NCBI GenBank assembly: GCA_900540545.1
Contig: UQGJ01000056.1
Span: 1 to 17,480 of the forward strand
DNA: 17,480 nt
Direction of reading: 5' to 3'
Source: an uncultured Eubacteriales bacterium
GTDB taxonomy: Bacteria; Bacillota; Clostridia; Oscillospirales; Oscillospiraceae
Numbering within the stretch: position 1 is the stretch's first letter; each line of letters begins with the position of its first letter. Below are positions 7,932 through 15,200 of this stretch, one piece after another. The notes below the pieces were generated by a model, which saw only the letters and a list, made by a program, of their open reading frames with translations, ran no database searches and was not told the DNA's origin. The position numbers and the translations under genes are program-made.

Positions 7932-8317
7932 CACGGCACCTGGATGGTGGTCTGCCCCGCCGACTTCACCCCGATGCTCCCGCCCCACATGCAGGTGAGC
8001 TGGGAGGCGTCGTTCAGGGCGGCGAAGGGGCCGATCTGCACCGTGGCGCACCCCGGCGACCAGGGGCCGGCGGGCGCGGGCACGCAGGGCATGGGGGTGA
8101 GGACCCCCAGGGCCGCCGCCGTGGCCGCCGCCACCATGGGGTTGGCCTGGGACGAACACATGCCGAAGGGCGGCACGTTCACCAGCGGGGCGCAGTCCAT
8201 CACCGTGGCCGCCGGCATCGCGTTCAGCACCCGGTTGGCCGGCAGCACCGTCAGCGGCGCGGGCGCCGCGCCGAAGCTGCACTGGCAGACCGCGCCGCCG
8301 CACACCAGATTTCCCAT
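7931..8317 (-). CDS. DUF4280 PAAR-like spike-tip protein
   Basis: 128 aa from ATG 8317, with GAGGGGGAG 5 nt upstream. The sequence follows the DUF4280 pattern closely: an N-terminal Cys cluster (VCGGAVCQCSFG), a D-C-x-P-L-x-N segment (MDCAPLVNVPPFGMC), NPMVAAATAAALGVLTPMPC, and a C-terminal SQLTCMWGGSIGV. Short Cys- and Gly-rich beta proteins of this family are PAAR-like tips that sharpen the spike of contractile injection machines and can carry cargo. The gene begins 16 bases after the beta-sandwich gene stop and is coupled to the AAA+ ATPase gene. There is no C-terminal extension, so it is probably a bare tip rather than an effector fusion. Confidence 0.88.
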   Translation of the reverse strand: MGNLVCGGAVCQCSFGAAPAPLTVLPANRVLNAMPAATVMDCAPLVNVPPFGMCSSQANPMVAAATAAALGVLTPMPCVPAPAGPWSPGCATVQIGPFAALNDASQLTCMWGGSIGVKSAGQTTIQVP

Positions 8318-8333
8318 TCCCGCTCCCCCTCTC

Positions 8334-9077
8334 TCAAAACAGCACGTCCACGCGGCGCTCATTTTCCAAAAACGGCTCCACCTGGGCCTGCCGCTCCCGG
8401 CCCCCGCAGCTCACCGTGAACGACAGCGCCCCCTCCGGCATCAGCAGCGGCTGGATGGGCAGCACCGCCGCCCCCTCCCGGTCGGTCTCGAACCGCCACA
8501 CCGGCCGCATCCGGCTACCGCTGCGGACGGCCCCCTCCAGGGGCCGGTCCAGCTGGTAGGCCCGCGCCTCCGGTGCCAGACCGGCCAGAACGACGGGCCC
8601 GCCGACCCCGTCCGCCAGCTCCCGGGCCAGCAGCTCCGGCCCCGGCGGACCGTTGAGGGCCAGCAGCACGGCCCCCTTGTCCGCGTCCTCCACCACCCGC
8701 AGGGGCGGGGAGGGGCTCTCCAGCCGAATGGCCGCCTGCTGTCCCGCCAGGGGCCCCGCCCCGTCCGAGAGCCGGAACAGCAGGTGCCGCCGCCCCCCCA
8801 GCCGGGGGTGGCTCTGGCTGTACGGCAGGCGCACGGTGCAGGCACAGCACAGCGCTCCGGGCCGGGACAGGTTCACCCGGCAGACCCCGTAGCCGGGGTG
8901 CTGGACGACGAACTCATACGCGCCGGGGGGCAGGTCGGAAAAGACGTGGAACCCGGAGGCATTCCGCACCCCGCCCCGGCCCACCGTGGTGCAGAACACG
9001 GCGGCGTCCGGCAGCGGCTGGCCGGTCAGATCGTCCACCACCAGCAGGACCACCGCCGCCTCGTGCAGGCATCTCAT
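8334..9077 (-). CDS. Beta-sandwich (carboxypeptidase-regulatory-like) protein of the eCIS module
   Basis: 247 aa. The ATG at 9077 overlaps the stop of the DUF4255 gene (ATGA), with GGGAGG 7 nt upstream. Residues 8-70 look like a carboxypeptidase-regulatory-like beta-sandwich: VVDDLTGQPLPDAAVF, then GFHVFSDLPPGAYEFVVQHP, the strand-turn-strand signature of that fold. The remainder is strand-rich with two further possible beta domains and no membrane segment or signal peptide. Its place between DUF4255 and the PAAR-like protein suggests a structural or accessory part of the injection particle, made in the cytoplasm. The exact role is not readable. Cell-surface adhesion is less likely because no export signal is present. 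Confidence 0.6.
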   Translation of the reverse strand: MRCLHEAAVVLLVVDDLTGQPLPDAAVFCTTVGRGGVRNASGFHVFSDLPPGAYEFVVQHPGYGVCRVNLSRPGALCCACTVRLPYSQSHPRLGGRRHLLFRLSDGAGPLAGQQAAIRLESPSPPLRVVEDADKGAVLLALNGPPGPELLARELADGVGGPVVLAGLAPEARAYQLDRPLEGAVRSGSRMRPVWRFETDREGAAVLPIQPLLMPEGALSFTVSCGGRERQAQVEPFLENERRVDVLF

Positions 9078-9661
9078 GGCCGCCCCTCCCGCTGCTCCGC
9101 CCCCAACTCCACCCGGACCACCCTGGGCGCGGGCCGGCGGATGACGGTGGACTCCACCAGCACTGGCCCCACCGTGAAAAAGGCGCAGGGGCGGCAGGGC
9201 TCACCGAACATGGACCAGACCTTGACCTTTTCCTCCAGCTCCACCGGCGTCAGCTCCACCGCCATGGTCTCCCCGGCGGCCCGGAGCTTGGGCGGCATGA
9301 AGGCCTCCGGCAGGCGGGAGTTGTCCCGCAAAAGCTGGAGCACCCGGCCCAGGATGCGTTGCTCGTCCATGGCCTTGGCCGCCGCCTCGGCCTTGCTGGC
9401 CACCGAGACGATGTAGGACAGGGTGTAGGCCCCCGGCGGGTCCTGCAGGCTCCCGTCGGGCAGCGGGATGGGCTCCAGCCGCCGGGCCGCCGCGTCCTCC
9501 TTCATGTCGTAGGGGTGCAGCCCCACCACGAAGCCCCCCCGGTCCTGGGGACTGCACAGGCCGATCTGCTCGGCCTTGGCCACCGGCTCGGGCACCGCCC
9601 CGGCCCGCAGCAGGTCCACCAGCGTCTTGCCCACGTCGGCAAATACGGAATATCCGGCCAT
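9074..9661 (-). CDS. DUF4255 (Pvc16-type) tail-cap protein
   Basis: 195 aa from ATG 9661, with AAAGGAGG 7 nt upstream. The opening SVFADVGKTLVDLLRAG, a central YTLSYIVSVASKAEAAAKAM and the later LRDNSRLPEAFMPPKL follow the DUF4255 family, the N-terminal domain of Pvc16. In characterised eCIS particles this protein caps the end of the tube and sheath. The length is close to the bare domain, without an extended C-terminus. A Cys pair (EPCRPCAFF, about residues 155-163) is an unusual detail. The gene is separated from the upstream MFS-fusion gene by 53 bases, the widest gap in the run, and that gap holds nothing beyond the binding site that I can see. Confidence 0.85.
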   Translation of the reverse strand: MAGYSVFADVGKTLVDLLRAGAVPEPVAKAEQIGLCSPQDRGGFVVGLHPYDMKEDAAARRLEPIPLPDGSLQDPPGAYTLSYIVSVASKAEAAAKAMDEQRILGRVLQLLRDNSRLPEAFMPPKLRAAGETMAVELTPVELEEKVKVWSMFGEPCRPCAFFTVGPVLVESTVIRRPAPRVVRVELGAEQREGRP

Positions 9662-9714
9662 CGCCGCGCCTCCTTTCGCTCTTGTCCGTCCAACGCCGTC
9701 CGGCGCTCACGCGC

Positions 9715-12700
9715 TCAAATGTCTGCCCCGGTATCCCCGGCGGCCCCCGGCAGGAAAAACAGCGCCGCGCAGACCCCGTATACCAGGGCCAGCACGCGAA
9801 AGCCCCCGGCCACGTCCCCCGCCAGCAGGAACCCGAAGACCACCGGCCCCGCCGTCTCTCCCAGGTTTTCAAAGAGGGAAAAGGCCCCCATGGCCCGCCC
9901 GCCGCCGAACCCACGGCGAAGGGCCTCCTCGGAAAAGCACAGATTCATGGCGCTGTGTCCAAAGCTGTTTGCCAAACTCAGCACCACCACCGACAGCAGT
10001 ACCCCCGCAATGCTCTGCATCCAAGAAAAGAGCAGGAACCCCGCGCCTAACAGCAGCAGCGCCCACCGAGCCGCCCAGCCGTGGTCCATCCGCTTGAGGA
10101 AGACCTCCGCGGCCAGCCGGGTGAACAGCAGCACGCACACCCCGTTGACCAGGAACAGCTGGCTCACCGCCGTGCCGCTCATCCCCAGCCGCTGGCCGAA
10201 GATGGGCAGGAAGTAGAAAAGGAAGTGTCCCGCCACCACGTAGGGCACGTAGCCCAGCACCAGCAGCAGGAGGATGCGCGGCTGGAACAGAAAGCGCGCC
10301 AGCCCCATCCCGCCGGTCTGGACGGCGGGGTCCCGCCGGGACCGCTCCCCCCGCATCCACCGGCCCATCAGCGCCGCCGGAAGGCACAGGCACAGCCCCA
10401 CCGCCCCGAACACCGCCCGCTCCCCCAGCACGGAGGCCAACAGGGCCCCCACCACCGCGCCGCAGTTGACGCCGCTGAAGTAGGCGGAGTTGTAGACCGA
10501 AAAGCCCTCCGCCCGCTCCTCCCCGTCCCGCTGGGCGATGCAGGCGTTGACGGCGTTCAGCGCCGCGCCCAGCCCCAGGCCCGCCAGGGCCATGCAGGCC
10601 GTGAAGGGGAGGTAGTCCCCCACCCAGGCGATACCCAGGTAGGCCGCCGCCGCCAGCCCGCCGCCGGACACCCCCACGGCCCTGGGGCCGAAGCGGTCCA
10701 TTACCAGCCCGCTGCCGAAGGAGCCGCAGGCCGTGGCCAGCAGATTCAGCGACACCGGCAGGGCCGTCAGCAGCGCCGGGGGCAGGCCGAAGAGGTCCGC
10801 CCCGAACCCGGCGCAGTAGTTGGGCAGAAAGGCCGTGGGCAGGTTGAAGGCAAAGAAGAGCAAGAACACCACCGGCCGCAGAAAGCTGATAGGCTCCCGC
10901 CCCACCTCTCCGGGCCGGGCCGACGGCTGGGCCCGCCTGGCCCGCCGGAACTCCACCACCCCCAGGGCCTGGATCACCAGGAGCTGGACCACCGCGCAGG
11001 CCGACAGCACGCTCAGGATGACCGTTATGTAGAGCTGGCGCATCTGCTTTTGGTAGGCGTGCATATCGATGCCCACGTCCACCACCCCCAGGGCGGTCCC
11101 GTCTGGCCCCAGCAGGGGGCTGAACACGTACATCCAGGTGCCGCTGGAGGTCTGGGACAGATAGAACCGCAAGGGCTGGCCCGTCTCCATCACCGCCCGC
11201 TCCCCCTCGTCCTCCAGGGGATAGAAGGCCCCCGTGGTCTGGTCCAGATAGACCGGGGAGAAGAGGACGTCCCCCCGGTAGAGGTAAATATTGCAGTAGA
11301 GGTCCCGGTTCCAGTCCAGCGTCCGGTCCACCGCCCCCTCCAGGGAGGCCCGCAGGTCCTGATAGGCCCTGCCTCCGTAATCCGCCGGGGTCTGGATTGC
11401 CGCCAGGGCCTCCTGGTCCAATTGCCGGGCCGCGCTCTCGGCGGTAGAGAGCATCCGGGCGAAGATTTCCTCCACGTACCGCGCCTCGGAGGCGCGGAAG
11501 GCCACGGTGGCGACGATGACCGTGGCCACCAGCATGGAGAGCATCACCAGCGCCCCCACCTTGACCCCCAGCCCCGGCGGAAAGGCCCGCAGGGCGCACA
11601 CGGTCAGACAGACCGCCGCCGCCAGCGCCGCCGCCCCGGCCAGGCACAGGGCCGCGAAGGCGCACCACCGCTGGAACCCCAGGCCGCGCTCCAGGGGGAG
11701 CCGGTCCGCGTGGAGCGCCGTCTCGCCGTCCGCCCCCCGGACGTACACGCTGTCCCCGTAGGCCAGACATATCCGCCCGTCCGGGGCCAGGTCCACCTGA
11801 TAGAGGATGGGCGACCCCCATACCGCGGGCGCGCCGCCCACCAGCTCACTCCCGGACACCACGGCCTCCGCGCCGTCCCCGGTCAGGCCCAGGATGGCCC
11901 GGCGGCCCAGGTCGGCAAAGACCACTCCGTCCCCGGATACCGCCGCGTCCCAGGGGACGCTGCAGTCCGGCCCCAGCACGCCGCCGCCCCGGTAGACCTC
12001 GTCCCAGCGGCCCTCCTCCCCCTCCCGGAGGAGGACGCCCCGCTTGTCCACCAGCCAGAGCCGCCCCGCCCCGTCCAGGGCGCAGTCGGACAGGCCGGTC
12101 TCGGCCCCCGGATAGCCCAGGCGCCGCACCGCGCCGCCGTCGGGCAGACTCCGCAGGATAACGGTATCTCCGCCGGTCTCCGCGAAATAGGCTTCGCCGC
12201 CGCTGTAAAAGGGTCCCCAGAGCCGGGGCTTGTGCCGCACCCCGTCGCTGTCCAGGGTAAGGACCGCCCGGAGGGGTTCTCCCGGCCCAGGGCAGAAAAA
12301 GATGCGCTCCCTGTCCACGTCCATGCCGTTCTCCTGCCATACCACGTCCCGGAGGTAAAAGCCGCCCGCCGGATCCGCCGCCACGGCCTGGGCATATTGG
12401 AAGGACGTCTCCTCGTCGTTTGTGGCCGTGAACAGCTCCACGCACTGTCCCAGCCCGTCCACCCGCAGGACCCGGCGGCTCCCCTGGTCAACGACCAGAT
12501 AGCCCCCGTCCTCCGCCGCCACGATGGACGACGGGGCCTCCAGGCCGATTTCCCCCACCCACGGGGTCAGGGTCAGCCGCCCCCGAAGGCACCAGAGGGC
12601 CGCCAGGGCCAGGGCCAGCACCGCCAGGGCGGCCAGGGCAATCTTCATGGGGGCGGACAGTCGCCCTCGGGGCCGCTTGGCCGGGCTTTTCGCCGCCCGG

Positions 12701-12783
12701 TCCGGTCCGGCCCGCTCTGCGCGCTGCCGCTTCAGTTCGGCCACAGCGGCGATAACGGCCTTGTCATACTCCGCCCGCCGCAC
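9715..12783 (-). CDS. Beta-propeller/Cache-like sensor fused to an MFS transporter
   Basis: 1022 aa. The GTG at 12783 has GGGGGAGG 6 nt upstream and overlaps the previous gene by 20 bases. Domains in order: a basic cytoplasmic lead (1-45); membrane helix 47-66; an extracytoplasmic NHL-like beta-propeller (about 75-365) with repeated D-G-x-G-x-L/V-V-D blades such as ALDGAGRLWLVDKRG; two membrane helices (373-396, 407-429); a Cache-like extracytoplasmic domain (430-583) ending GTALGVVDVGIDM; one helix (585-610); and a 12-helix major facilitator domain (634-1015) with DRFGPRAVG between its second and third helices. A sensor of the kind usually attached to a kinase or chemoreceptor is here attached to a transporter. 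The substrate is unknown. It may import or export a small molecule only when a ligand is bound outside. Confidence 0.78.
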   Translation of the reverse strand: MRRAEYDKAVIAAVAELKRQRAERAGPDRAAKSPAKRPRGRLSAPMKIALAALAVLALALAALWCLRGRLTLTPWVGEIGLEAPSSIVAAEDGGYLVVDQGSRRVLRVDGLGQCVELFTATNDEETSFQYAQAVAADPAGGFYLRDVVWQENGMDVDRERIFFCPGPGEPLRAVLTLDSDGVRHKPRLWGPFYSGGEAYFAETGGDTVILRSLPDGGAVRRLGYPGAETGLSDCALDGAGRLWLVDKRGVLLREGEEGRWDEVYRGGGVLGPDCSVPWDAAVSGDGVVFADLGRRAILGLTGDGAEAVVSGSELVGGAPAVWGSPILYQVDLAPDGRICLAYGDSVYVRGADGETALHADRLPLERGLGFQRWCAFAALCLAGAAALAAAVCLTVCALRAFPPGLGVKVGALVMLSMLVATVIVATVAFRASEARYVEEIFARMLSTAESAARQLDQEALAAIQTPADYGGRAYQDLRASLEGAVDRTLDWNRDLYCNIYLYRGDVLFSPVYLDQTTGAFYPLEDEGERAVMETGQPLRFYLSQTSSGTWMYVFSPLLGPDGTALGVVDVGIDMHAYQKQMRQLYITVILSVLSACAVVQLLVIQALGVVEFRRARRAQPSARPGEVGREPISFLRPVVFLLFFAFNLPTAFLPNYCAGFGADLFGLPPALLTALPVSLNLLATACGSFGSGLVMDRFGPRAVGVSGGGLAAAAYLGIAWVGDYLPFTACMALAGLGLGAALNAVNACIAQRDGEERAEGFSVYNSAYFSGVNCGAVVGALLASVLGERAVFGAVGLCLCLPAALMGRWMRGERSRRDPAVQTGGMGLARFLFQPRILLLLVLGYVPYVVAGHFLFYFLPIFGQRLGMSGTAVSQLFLVNGVCVLLFTRLAAEVFLKRMDHGWAARWALLLLGAGFLLFSWMQSIAGVLLSVVVLSLANSFGHSAMNLCFSEEALRRGFGGGRAMGAFSLFENLGETAGPVVFGFLLAGDVAGGFRVLALVYGVCAALFFLPGAAGDTGADI

Positions 12784-13894
12784 GGCCCGCCTCCCCCAGC
12801 GCTTCCAGCGTCACATATCCCTTGTGCGCCCGCCCGGCGGTAAAAATCGTATGCCTGCCGTCCGTGCTTACCGGCTCCGGCAACATCAACTGGTGGAACC
12901 GCACGTGCTTTTTGTGGAGTTTGGCGCACTTGCGCAGGGGGTCGGCCTCGTCCGTACTGTTGATTTCCAGCACATGCTCCGCCCCGAACAGATAGTGGGG
13001 TGCGGCGGGCAGGGTGATGTAGTCGTAAATGGCCCCCCGCATGTCGGGCCGGTTGGTGGTCACGTCGTCGATGTTGCAGTACCGCTCCCGCTCCCGCAAA
13101 AATGTCCCATAGGCGTATACGTCCCGCTCGTGGAGGGCTGTCAGCCGGGGCACCGGCCAGCGGGCCTCCATCCGTCGGGCCAGCTCCAGGTATAGGTCGG
13201 TGATTTGATGGACCACCCCGCCGTAGGCCGCCTCCGCCTCCTCCCGCACCCCGTCGGGCAGATGCCGGGCCAGCCTGCCGAAGTATCGGCGGTAGGACAT
13301 GTCAGGCAGCGAAAAGACCAGCGGACACGCCAGGGCCGAGGCCGCCGCGAACAGGGCCGCCGTCAGCTCCAGCTCCTGGGCGGAAAAGCCGTCCTTGCGG
13401 TTGACGAAGGACACCTTCGCCACCTCGCCGCCCCGCGCCCGCAAGAAGTCCGGCAGAGACGGCCCGCCCTCCAGCCCGATGCAGGCCCCGCTGCTGTCGT
13501 CAAAACACAGCCGCTCCCCGGTCCGCAGCGTGAGCAGGGTATCCACCTCGTCGGCGCCATACAGACAGGGCCCGCCCTCCACCGCCAGCATCCCCCGGTC
13601 CATTCCTTCCAGCTCGGCAAGATGCTCGGTGAACAGCGGGCGGTCCGCCAGCCAGTCCAGGTCCGCCCGCTCCAGCTCCGGGATGCAGCGGTGCACGGAT
13701 TTCAGCCCGGTCATCCGCAGGTGGTGCTTGTAGCGCAGCGCCCACTGCCCCGCTCCGGCAGACACCCGCTCAAAGAAATCGCCCATGGACATGGGGTAGT
13801 CCAAATAGCCCTCCCCGGCCCCGTCGTAAACGGATTCCCCCAGCGCCAGCCCTTCCCGTGCCAGCAGTGCCCTCGCCGTGCAGATCATCTCCAT
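12764..13894 (-). CDS. Unrecognised 376-aa protein, first gene after the switch
   Basis: The frame opens with GTG 13897, ATG 13894 and ATG 13888. I take ATG 13894, which has AGGGG 4 nt upstream; GTG 13897 with AAGGTG 7 nt upstream is equally possible and would make 377 aa. There is no signal peptide or membrane helix, so it is probably cytoplasmic. Visible stretches include RYKHHLRMTGLKSVHRCIPE, LRTGERLCFDDSSGACIGLE, a charged RERERYCNIDDVTTNRPDM and LFGAEHVLEINSTDEADPL, with conserved-looking Cys, His and Asp residues. I cannot assign a family. As the promoter-proximal gene of the run it could be an enzyme or regulator specific to this system. Its overlap with the MFS-fusion gene implies shared expression. 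Confidence 0.7.
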   Translation of the reverse strand: MEMICTARALLAREGLALGESVYDGAGEGYLDYPMSMGDFFERVSAGAGQWALRYKHHLRMTGLKSVHRCIPELERADLDWLADRPLFTEHLAELEGMDRGMLAVEGGPCLYGADEVDTLLTLRTGERLCFDDSSGACIGLEGGPSLPDFLRARGGEVAKVSFVNRKDGFSAQELELTAALFAAASALACPLVFSLPDMSYRRYFGRLARHLPDGVREEAEAAYGGVVHQITDLYLELARRMEARWPVPRLTALHERDVYAYGTFLRERERYCNIDDVTTNRPDMRGAIYDYITLPAAPHYLFGAEHVLEINSTDEADPLRKCAKLHKKHVRFHQLMLPEPVSTDGRHTIFTAGRAHKGYVTLEALGEAGRAAGGV

Positions 13895-13904
13895 CACGCC
13901 CCTA

Positions 13905-13942
13905 CACCTTTACCACATAATGTCGATTATGTGGTAAAGGTG
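13905..13942 (-). promoter_or_regulatory. Extended hairpin covering the ribosome binding site of the first gene
   Basis: The left repeat is extended on both sides by complementary bases: CACCTT (13905-13910) and AAGGTG (13937-13942). This makes a perfect 17-bp stem with a 4-base loop. Read leftward, the 3' arm ends in AAGGTG, a likely Shine-Dalgarno for the gene starting at 13897/13894. The inner half of the extra pairing lies inside the invertible segment, so inversion would remove it. Confidence 0.6.
13911..13936 (+). repeat. Left recombination site (IRL) of the invertible segment
   Basis: Arm TACCACATAAT (13911-13921), asymmetric centre GTCG (13922-13925), arm ATTATGTGGTA (13926-13936). 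The exact reverse complement occurs at 14160-14185. Two 11-bp dyad arms around a short asymmetric centre is the layout of a tyrosine recombinase core site. Confidence 0.88.
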
Positions 13943-14037
13943 CGGTCTGCGCCCCCATCTTCCGGGGTTTGTCATCACTCAAAATCCAAAAAATCCTTGA
14001 AAATTTCTGCAAAACTCCATTTTTGCGCAAAAACCAA

Positions 14038-14060
14038 GGGCCGAAAGCTGATTTCGGCCC
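14038..14060 (-). terminator. Rho-independent-like terminator inside the invertible segment
   Basis: On the minus strand GGGCCGAAA, loop TCAGC, TTTCGGCCC is followed by TTGGTTTTT. The 9-bp stem with a downstream T-run should stop leftward transcripts coming from the recombinase side. The plus strand has only a short T-run (CCTTTT), so it may act weakly in that direction too. Confidence 0.6.
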
Positions 14061-14103
14061 CCTTTTCGGCCTATTCTTGTATATTTTAGCCTATTTTACT
14101 GGC

Positions 14104-14132
14104 TTGTGTTTTGAAAAATACAGGAGTAAGAT
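14104..14132 (+). promoter_or_regulatory. Candidate sigma-A-like promoter pointing rightward
   Basis: TTGTGT (14104-14109), 17-base spacer, TAAGAT (14127-14132), in an AT-rich setting. The -35 box is a poor match (3 of 6) and the -10 is 4 of 6, so this is only a candidate. It points at the back of the recombinase gene now and would point at the long gene run after inversion. Confidence 0.3.
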
Positions 14133-14159
14133 ACAAACGACATCAAAATATAAAATTGT

Positions 14160-14185
14160 TACCACATAATCGACATTATGTGGTA
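14160..14185 (-). repeat. Right recombination site (IRR) of the invertible segment
   Basis: The arms are the same as IRL, but the centre reads CGAC (14171-14174) rather than GTCG, so the two sites are in opposite orientation with 26 of 26 bases matching. The flanks outside the 26 bp do not match, which defines the repeat ends sharply. It starts 31 bases past the recombinase stop codon. Confidence 0.88.
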
Positions 14186-14216
14186 TTTTTTATGTAAGCC
14201 TACTCCTCCTGTTCCC

Positions 14217-15065
14217 TCATGCGCACGTCAGTCCCATGTGGTCGATCTGCCGCTCGTGCTCCTCTCCGCTGGAGATGATGTAAATACGGGTCGTGTTGAT
14301 ATTGCTGTGGCCCAGCAGGTCCGCCAGCCGCGTCAGGTCCTTTTCCCGCCTGTAATAGGTCCGGGCGAAGAGGTGCCGCAGGTTGTGGGGGAATACCTTG
14401 GACGGGGACACTCCGGCCGCGGCGCACAGCGTTTTCATCTCCGACCAGATGTTGCTGCGGTCCAGCGGCTTACCGCTCCGCGTGATAAAAATACTGCCGG
14501 ACTTAATGTTCTTCTCCCGGATATATCTGGCCAGCCCCCGGCACAGACTCCCCGGCAGCAGGATGACCCTGCACTTGCCCTTGCAGCAGATTTCAGAGCG
14601 CCCTGTCCGCACCGCCTCCACCGTGATGCCGGGCAGCTCGCTGACCCGGATGCCTGTGGCACACAGGGTCTGCAGCAGCATGTACAGCCGCAGGTTCCTC
14701 CGCTCCTTGGCCGTGCGCAGCAACCGCTGGTACTCCTCCTTGGTCAGCTCCCGCTCCTTGGCGCAGAACATCCGCCGCTGCACGCGGATATGCCGGACGC
14801 ACCAGTCCTCCAGCCCGGCAAATTTCAGAAAGCTGTTCACCGCCGACAGGATGGAGTTCACACTGCTCACCGCGTATTTCCGCTCCAGCTCCGTCTTATA
14901 GTCGATGACGGCTCCCTTCCCCGGCCGCGCCACTGTTCGGAAATAGGCCAGAAACCCCCGCACGTCCCGCACATACTTTTCCACGGTCAGCTTTGCCCGC
15001 TCCTGCTCCCGCAGATACAGCACGAAGCGCTCCGCCTGGTCAACCAGATAACGGTACTCTCTCAT
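14217..15065 (-). CDS. Tyrosine site-specific recombinase, probable inverter of the adjacent switch
   Basis: 282 aa from ATG 15065, with weak upstream sites (AAAGGG, GGAAAG). An N-terminal SAM-like DNA-binding domain (about 1-100) is followed by the catalytic domain with the full expected set: Arg140 in ATGIRVSEL, Lys at 162 or 164 in CKGKCR, His227 and Arg230 in HNLRHLFA, His253 in LGHSN, and nucleophile Tyr262 in TTRIYI. The size is typical of XerC/D-like and inversion recombinases rather than larger phage integrases. No excisionase or phage gene is nearby. It directly abuts the inverted repeats, which are the obvious substrate. It reads toward the switch, so its own transcript could run into the invertible segment, where a terminator faces it. 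Confidence 0.92.
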   Translation of the reverse strand: MREYRYLVDQAERFVLYLREQERAKLTVEKYVRDVRGFLAYFRTVARPGKGAVIDYKTELERKYAVSSVNSILSAVNSFLKFAGLEDWCVRHIRVQRRMFCAKERELTKEEYQRLLRTAKERRNLRLYMLLQTLCATGIRVSELPGITVEAVRTGRSEICCKGKCRVILLPGSLCRGLARYIREKNIKSGSIFITRSGKPLDRSNIWSEMKTLCAAAGVSPSKVFPHNLRHLFARTYYRREKDLTRLADLLGHSNINTTRIYIISSGEEHERQIDHMGLTCA

Positions 15066-15119
15066 CTTTCCAGCGCCCTTTCTTCGTCAGTTCACCCGTC
15101 CGCGGGGCGACGTTTGTAG

Positions 15120-15150
15120 AATATACTTTTTTCTCATCGTTTTTTGTCGT
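15120..15150 (-). promoter_or_regulatory. Possible promoter of the recombinase gene
   Basis: TATATT (15125-15120 read leftward) lies about 55 bases before the recombinase start in an AT-rich patch, with ACGACA 19 bases upstream as a loose -35. This is the only good -10 match in the gap between the recombinase and the upstream terminator. The -35 spacing is long. Confidence 0.25.
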
Positions 15151-15200
15151 ATACTGTCGAAAAATAACGCGCAACGACATCTTTCAAAACATGCGCAGCA

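Larger units (their letters stand above)
13937..14159. promoter_or_regulatory. Invertible promoter segment (phase-variable switch)
   Basis: The 223-bp AT-rich non-coding segment between two identical 26-bp inverted repeats lies between a tyrosine recombinase gene and the first gene of a long gene run. It holds a leftward terminator-like hairpin (14038-14060), a 14-bp palindrome (TTTTTGCGCAAAAA, 14020-14033) and a weak rightward promoter candidate. In the given orientation I find no convincing leftward promoter. Inversion would place the candidate promoter about 60 bases before the first start codon, with the hairpin behind it as an insulator. The whole gap without a gene is 13898-14216. Confidence 0.82.

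Noticed and set aside
5844..8303. Longer 819-codon version of the AAA+ ATPase
   Set aside because: The extra N-terminus is an out-of-frame reading of the DUF4280 gene; the ATG at 7931 is coupled to that gene's stop.
4683..9416. A plus-strand open frame of 1577 codons opposite the eCIS-like genes
   Set aside because: It is a long stop-free antisense frame caused by high GC. It is Pro/Gly/Arg/His/Gln-rich with no domain, and it crosses five well-supported minus-strand genes.
10081..12843. A plus-strand open frame of 920 codons
   Set aside because: It is the antisense shadow of the propeller/MFS gene, with the same low-complexity composition and no motifs.
13969..14169. A 66-codon plus-strand frame inside the invertible segment
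   Set aside because: It starts with TTG without a good binding site, runs through the right repeat, and has composition that follows the AT-rich non-coding DNA.
13911..14185. Reading the two palindromes simply as terminators or as twin operators
   Set aside because: The asymmetric centres are exact inverses, the 26-bp identity stops sharply at both ends, and a recombinase gene is adjacent. Operators remain the main alternative, but recombination sites explain more.
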